Source: Methylacidiphilum sp. (lineage in GTDB: Bacteria > Verrucomicrobiota > Verrucomicrobiia > CAIQCK01). From it: DNA of 10,525 nt. Position 1 is the first letter of the stretch; each line of letters starts with the position of its first letter. The stretch lies in NCBI GenBank assembly GCA_020718125.1, contig DYDC01000070.1:1-10525 (forward strand), given 5' to 3'. Positions 6,736 through 10,525 of the stretch are shown here, piece by piece. Below the pieces are notes generated by a model, which was given only the letters and a program-made list of their open reading frames with translations, did no database searches and was not told the origin of the DNA. The position numbers were made by a program, and so were the translations under genes.

Positions 6736-9318
6736 ATGTATGCCCAAGGCGAGAAAATAATCCCCATCAACATCGCTGACGAGATGCAGAAGTCGTTCAT
6801 CGATTACTCGATGAGCGTCATCATCTCGCGCGCGCTGCCCGACGCCCGCGACGGCCTGAAGCCCTCGCAACGCCGCATCCTCTTCGCGATGCACGAACTG
6901 GGCCTCGCGCCGAACCGCCCGCACCGCAAATGCGCCAAGATCGCCGGCGACACCTCCGGCAACTACCACCCGCACGGCGAGCAGGTCATCTACCCCACCC
7001 TCGTCCACATGGCGCAGGACTTCGCGCTACGCTACCCGCTCATTGACGGCCAGGGCAACTTCGGCTCGATTGACGGCGATGATCCCGCCGCGATGCGTTA
7101 CACCGAGGCCCGTCTGTCGCCCATCGGCACGTTGATGCTCGCCGATCTCGACAAGGACACGGTTGATTTCCAGCCCAACTACGACGAGACGCGCCGCGAG
7201 CCGAAGGTGCTCGCCGCCGGCTTCCCGAACCTTATCTGCAACGGCTCCACCGGCATTGCCGTCGGCATGGCCACGAACATCCCGCCCCACAACCTCAGCG
7301 AGGTCGTGGACGCCTGCATCCACCTGATTGACAACCCGGAGTGCGAGGTCGAGGCCATCTGCAAGATCATCACCGGCCCTGATTTCCCCACCGGCGGCAT
7401 GATCTGCGGCAAAGGGCCGATCCTGGAGGCCTACAAGAGCGGCCGCGGCACGATCAAACTCCGCGGACGCGCCGGCGTCGAGGAATCCGGCGGCAAAGAC
7501 CAGATCATCATCACCCAGATGCCGTTCAACGTCGCGCCGTCCACCGTCGAGACCCAGGTCGCCGCGCTCGTCAACGACAAGCGGATCGAGGGCGTCTCCG
7601 ACATCCGCAACGAAACCAACAAGGACGGCGTCCGCCTCGTCATCGAGTTGAAACGCGGCGCCATCCCGAAGGTCATCCTCAGCAACCTTTTCAAGCACAC
7701 CTCGCTTGAAACCACCATCGGCATCAACCTGCTCGCCATTGACCGCGGCCGGCCGCGCACGCTGAACATCAAGCAACTACTCGAATGCCACACCGAGCAC
7801 CGCCGCGAGGTCATCGTTCGCCGGACCCAGTTTGAGTTGCGCGCCGCCGAGGCGCGCGCCGAGACCCTCGACGCCTACCTCGTCGCGCTGTCCAACCTCG
7901 ACGAGTTCATCCGCATCATCCGCGAGTCCCGCGCGCGCGAAGAGGCGAAGATCAAGCTCATGTCGTTCTCGTGGACCAAGGCCCAGGTCCAGCACTTCGG
8001 CCTGCACATCCGCAGCGACGCGCGGCTGGTCAGCGGCCGTTACGAGTTCAGTGAGAAACAGGCGGACCAGATCCTCGACCTGCGCCTCTACCAGCTCACC
8101 GGCATGGAGCGCGACAAGATCAGCAAGGAATACAAGGAGATCATCGCCAAGATCAACGAGTTGGCCGGCATCCTCGCCAGCGAGGCGAGAATCTGGGGTG
8201 TCGTCAAAAAGGAAATGAAGGAGTTGAAGGAGAAGTTTGGCGACACACGCCTGACCGACATCGTGCCCGAGGAAGGCGAAATCAAGATCGAGGATCTTAT
8301 CGCCAACGAGCCGGCCATCATCACCATCACCCACAGCGGCTACATCAAGCGCACCGCCGTCTCCGCCTACCGCGCCCAGCGCCGCGGCGGCAAGGGCGTC
8401 AGCGGGCAGGACACCAAGGACGACACCGATTTCGTCGAGCATCTGTTCACGGCCAGCACGCACGACTTCATTATGTTCTGCACCGAGAACGGACGCGTGT
8501 ATTGCGAGAAGGTCTATGACATCCCGGAGGCCGGACGCGCCGCGCGCGGCAAATCCATCGCCAACCTGCTCGCATTGCGCGAGGGCGAGAAGGTCGCCGC
8601 GATGATCCGCATCCAGGAGTTCAGCGACCAGCTCTTCCTGTTCTTCGCGACCCAGAACGGCGTGGTCAAGAAGACCAACCTCGGCGAATTCGCCAACGTC
8701 CGCCGCGGCGGCATCCAGGGCATCAACATCGAGAAGAACGACCGCCTCATCGGCGTGAAGCGGACCAACGGCAACAGCGAAGTTGTGCTTGTCTCGCGCA
8801 CCGGTCAGTCCATCCGCTTCCACGAGGAAGAGGCCCGCGACATGGGCCGCACGGCCACGGGCGTCTGGGGCATGGACCTCGATGACGATGATCTGCTCGT
8901 CGCCGTCGAAATCGTGGACCCCGCCGCCACGCTGCTCGTCGCCGGAGAGAACGGCATCGGCAAGCGCACCGACTTCGAGGAATACCGCAAGCAATCCCGC
9001 GGCGGCAAGGGCATCATCACCATGGCCACCAGCGAGAAAACCGGCCGCGTCGTTGGCGCGCTCAGCGTCACCGACACCGACGAGATCATGCTCACCACCG
9101 CCGGCGGCCAGACCGTCCGCTGCCGCGTGAAGGACGTGCGCACCAGCGGGCGCAACACGCAAGGCGTCCGTCTGATCGCCCCCGGCTCCGGCGACAAGCT
9201 CGTCGCCATCGCCCGAGTCATCACCGAGTCGCAGGAAGCCGCCGCCGAAAGCGGCCAGCCCTCCCTCCCGTTACCTCAACCCGCAACAGAACTGCCCAAG
9301 CCCGACGCCATCCAGTAG
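6736..9318 (+). CDS. gyrA: GyrA, DNA gyrase subunit A
   Basis: GyrA cuts and rejoins DNA and wraps it to direct negative supercoiling. The 860-residue protein opens with the breakage-reunion domain: FIDYSMSVIISRALPDARDG, LKPSQRRILFAMHEL, and the catalytic Tyr122 in MRYTEARLSPIGT. The C-terminal beta-pinwheel carries the gyrase-defining box QRRGGKG at 548-554 and a second copy-like box, QSRGGKG, at 753-759, so this is gyrase and not ParC. The tail is short, proline-rich and not strongly acidic. Numbering matches E. coli through the resistance region, where Gln83 (CAG at 6982) and Pro87 (CCC at 6994) replace the usual Ser and Asp. The ATG at 6736 is preferred for its conserved N-terminus (AQGEKIIPINIADEMQKSF), though no good ribosome site precedes it. 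A TTG at 6685 is in frame. It is probably cotranscribed with gyrB. Confidence 0.98.
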   Translation: MYAQGEKIIPINIADEMQKSFIDYSMSVIISRALPDARDGLKPSQRRILFAMHELGLAPNRPHRKCAKIAGDTSGNYHPHGEQVIYPTLVHMAQDFALRYPLIDGQGNFGSIDGDDPAAMRYTEARLSPIGTLMLADLDKDTVDFQPNYDETRREPKVLAAGFPNLICNGSTGIAVGMATNIPPHNLSEVVDACIHLIDNPECEVEAICKIITGPDFPTGGMICGKGPILEAYKSGRGTIKLRGRAGVEESGGKDQIIITQMPFNVAPSTVETQVAALVNDKRIEGVSDIRNETNKDGVRLVIELKRGAIPKVILSNLFKHTSLETTIGINLLAIDRGRPRTLNIKQLLECHTEHRREVIVRRTQFELRAAEARAETLDAYLVALSNLDEFIRIIRESRAREEAKIKLMSFSWTKAQVQHFGLHIRSDARLVSGRYEFSEKQADQILDLRLYQLTGMERDKISKEYKEIIAKINELAGILASEARIWGVVKKEMKELKEKFGDTRLTDIVPEEGEIKIEDLIANEPAIITITHSGYIKRTAVSAYRAQRRGGKGVSGQDTKDDTDFVEHLFTASTHDFIMFCTENGRVYCEKVYDIPEAGRAARGKSIANLLALREGEKVAAMIRIQEFSDQLFLFFATQNGVVKKTNLGEFANVRRGGIQGINIEKNDRLIGVKRTNGNSEVVLVSRTGQSIRFHEEEARDMGRTATGVWGMDLDDDDLLVAVEIVDPAATLLVAGENGIGKRTDFEEYRKQSRGGKGIITMATSEKTGRVVGALSVTDTDEIMLTTAGGQTVRCRVKDVRTSGRNTQGVRLIAPGSGDKLVAIARVITESQEAAAESGQPSLPLPQPATELPKPDAIQ

Positions 9319-9341
9319 GTCGCGCCCGACAAGCGCGAACC
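9318..9341 (+). terminator. GC-rich hairpin after gyrA, weak terminator candidate
   Basis: TCGCGC (9320-9325) pairs with GCGCGA (9333-9338) around a seven-base loop. GG/CC outside extends the stem across one bulged A. It directly follows the gyrA stop. No T tract follows, so it is at best a partial or Rho-assisted terminator, or an RNA-stabilising hairpin before rlmN. Confidence 0.25.
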
Positions 9342-9358
9342 TGCTTCCCAACGAGGGG

Positions 9359-10525
9359 ATGGGGTATTGCTTTCGCGTGAAACCCGATTTCAAATCACTG
9401 ACATTGGCCGAGCTTTCGTCGTTGCTGAAGAAAGGCGGCCACCCGTCTTACCGTGCCGGACAGGTGCTACAGTGGGCCTACGAGCGCGCCGCGGAATCGT
9501 TCGAGGCGATGAGCAACCTGCCCGCGCCGCTGCGGCAGTGGCTCGCAGAACAGTTCGACCTCTGGACCGTCCGCGAACTCCGCGAACAACACTCCACCGA
9601 CACCACCGAGAAGTTCCTCTGGCAGTTGCGCGACCAGCAGTTCATCGAGACCGTCCTAATCCCCGCCACGCCCGGCCTGACCTCGCGCGCTGACCGCCAC
9701 ACTGTCTGTGTCTCCACGCAGGTCGGTTGCGCCTATGGCTGCAAGTTCTGCGCGAGCGGCCTGGCCGGTTTCCGGCGCAACCTCACCGCGGGCGAGATCG
9801 TGGATCAGATTCTCGCCATCATCCGCATCGGGCGCACCACCGGCATCCGCGTCGCCGGCGAGACGGGCCAGCCCGACCCCGATTTCCACATCAACAACAT
9901 CGTCATCATGGGCATGGGTGAGCCGCTGGCCAACTACACCAACCTGATCAAGGCCCTGCGCATCATCAATGCCCCGTGGGGCCTCGGCATCGGCGCGCGC
10001 AAGATCACCGTCTCCACCAGCGGCCTCGCCCCGCAAATCCGCACCCTCGCCGACGAAACGATGCAGTTCCGCCTCGCCGTGTCGCTGCACGCCCCCACCG
10101 ACGAGGTCCGCGCGAAAATCATGCCCATCAACCGCAAGTATCCGCTGAAGGATCTCATCGCCGCCTGTGAATACTACGGCCGCGTCAGGGGGCGGATGCT
10201 GACGTTCGAGTATATCCTCATCGAAGACCTGAACGACTCGTTTGAACTGGCCGGCAAGCTCGCCGCGCTGGCCCGGCAGGTTCACGCCAAGGTCAACCTC
10301 ATCCCCTACAACACCGTCGAGAGCCTGCCGTGGCGCCGGCCGCCCACCAACCGCTGCCTGGCGTTCGCCCAGCAACTCAAGAAGCACGGCATCCCCGCCA
10401 CGCTCCGCATTGACAAAGGCACCGACATCGCCGCCGCCTGCGGACAGTTGCGGCTGAAAAGCTGCGGTCAGCTTTCAGCTCGCAGCTCGCAGCTCGCAGC
10501 TCGCAGCTCGCAGCTCGCAGCTCGC
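9359..10525 (+). CDS. rlmN: RlmN, dual-specificity 23S rRNA/tRNA adenine-C2 methyltransferase, 3' end beyond the window
   Basis: RlmN is a radical-SAM enzyme that methylates C2 of A2503 in 23S rRNA and A37 in some tRNAs. The protein, counted from the ATG at 9359, has an N-terminal accessory domain (PSYRAGQVLQWAYE). The conserved TVCVSTQVGCAYGCKFCASG carries the 4Fe-4S cysteines Cys124, Cys128 and Cys131, with the upstream Cys117. MGMGEPLANY and VSLHAPTDEVR follow, then the methyl-carrying Cys361 in DIAAACGQLRLK. The family normally ends just after this motif. Here the frame stays open through a 7-bp tandem repeat to the window edge, adding a repetitive SSQLAAR tail of unknown length. The ATG follows GAGGGG with no spacer. 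A GTG at 9377 gives a more typical start, MKPDFKSLTLAEL, so the true start is uncertain. It lies 40 bases after gyrA, so readthrough from gyrA is plausible. Confidence 0.95.
   Translation, partial: MGYCFRVKPDFKSLTLAELSSLLKKGGHPSYRAGQVLQWAYERAAESFEAMSNLPAPLRQWLAEQFDLWTVRELREQHSTDTTEKFLWQLRDQQFIETVLIPATPGLTSRADRHTVCVSTQVGCAYGCKFCASGLAGFRRNLTAGEIVDQILAIIRIGRTTGIRVAGETGQPDPDFHINNIVIMGMGEPLANYTNLIKALRIINAPWGLGIGARKITVSTSGLAPQIRTLADETMQFRLAVSLHAPTDEVRAKIMPINRKYPLKDLIAACEYYGRVRGRMLTFEYILIEDLNDSFELAGKLAALARQVHAKVNLIPYNTVESLPWRRPPTNRCLAFAQQLKKHGIPATLRIDKGTDIAAACGQLRLKSCGQLSARSSQLAARSSQLAAR
10469..10525. repeat. heptanucleotide tandem repeat (CAGCTCG)n, continuing past the window
   Basis: Seven exact copies of CAGCTCG run from 10476 to 10524 and the array continues into the last base. 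A diverged unit, CAGCTTT (10469-10475), precedes them. Each unit contains the palindrome AGCT. The repeat has no stop codon in any of the six frames. In the rlmN frame three units encode one seven-residue period, SSQLAAR. The total copy number cannot be seen. Confidence 0.95.

Noticed and set aside
7777..9162. A 461-codon minus-strand open frame opposite gyrA
   Set aside because: Its composition (Ala, Asp, Val, Leu and Gly rich, no motifs) is that of an antisense shadow in GC-rich DNA, and gyrA on the other strand is certain.
10469..10525. CRISPR array at the window end
   Set aside because: The units are 7 bp and directly adjacent, with no spacers. It is a simple tandem repeat.

Overview
The window is 10.5 kb of GC-rich, gene-dense bacterial chromosome with core genes and no plasmid, phage or defence genes. 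Several things suggest the PVC group, most likely Verrucomicrobiota (a Pedosphaera/Limisphaerales-like lineage): a GyrB with a long insert in its Toprim region, the style of the CysH, CysN and DUF2061 proteins, and a palindromic repeat built on GGTCTATGACC that I associate from memory with such genomes. This placement is an inference. No rRNA or other strong phylogenetic marker is present.

Layout. (1) Positions 2-388 (+) hold the 3' part of an unrecognised gene. (2) Positions 413-485 hold a perfect 26-bp inverted repeat whose arms are themselves hairpins. It lies between two convergent genes and supplies the last codons and the stop of cysC. (3) Positions 467-4076 (-) hold a sulfate-assimilation operon, transcribed cysH-cysD-cysN-DUF2061-cysC. 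CysDN makes APS from sulfate and ATP, CysC phosphorylates APS to PAPS, and CysH would reduce PAPS to sulfite. Two members look damaged as sequenced. cysH keeps only its C-terminal half, and cysN is split by a one-base frame slip in a run of eight G. (4) A consensus-like promoter at 4089-4116 then drives the divergent plus-strand genes gyrB (4147-6669) and gyrA (6736-9318), the two subunits of DNA gyrase. (5) rlmN (9359 to the window end), a radical-SAM 23S rRNA/tRNA adenine-C2 methyltransferase, follows on the same strand. Its 3' end runs into a heptanucleotide tandem repeat that continues past the window.

I found no wholly new system. The most interesting points are how the genes end and meet: a cysH cut off exactly where the gyrB promoter begins, a cysN break at a sequence whose phase suits -1 slippage, two coding 3' ends occupied by repeats (palindrome in cysC, 7-bp tandem array in rlmN), and a GyrA with Gln83 and Pro87 at the two main quinolone-contact positions, which predicts intrinsically low quinolone sensitivity.
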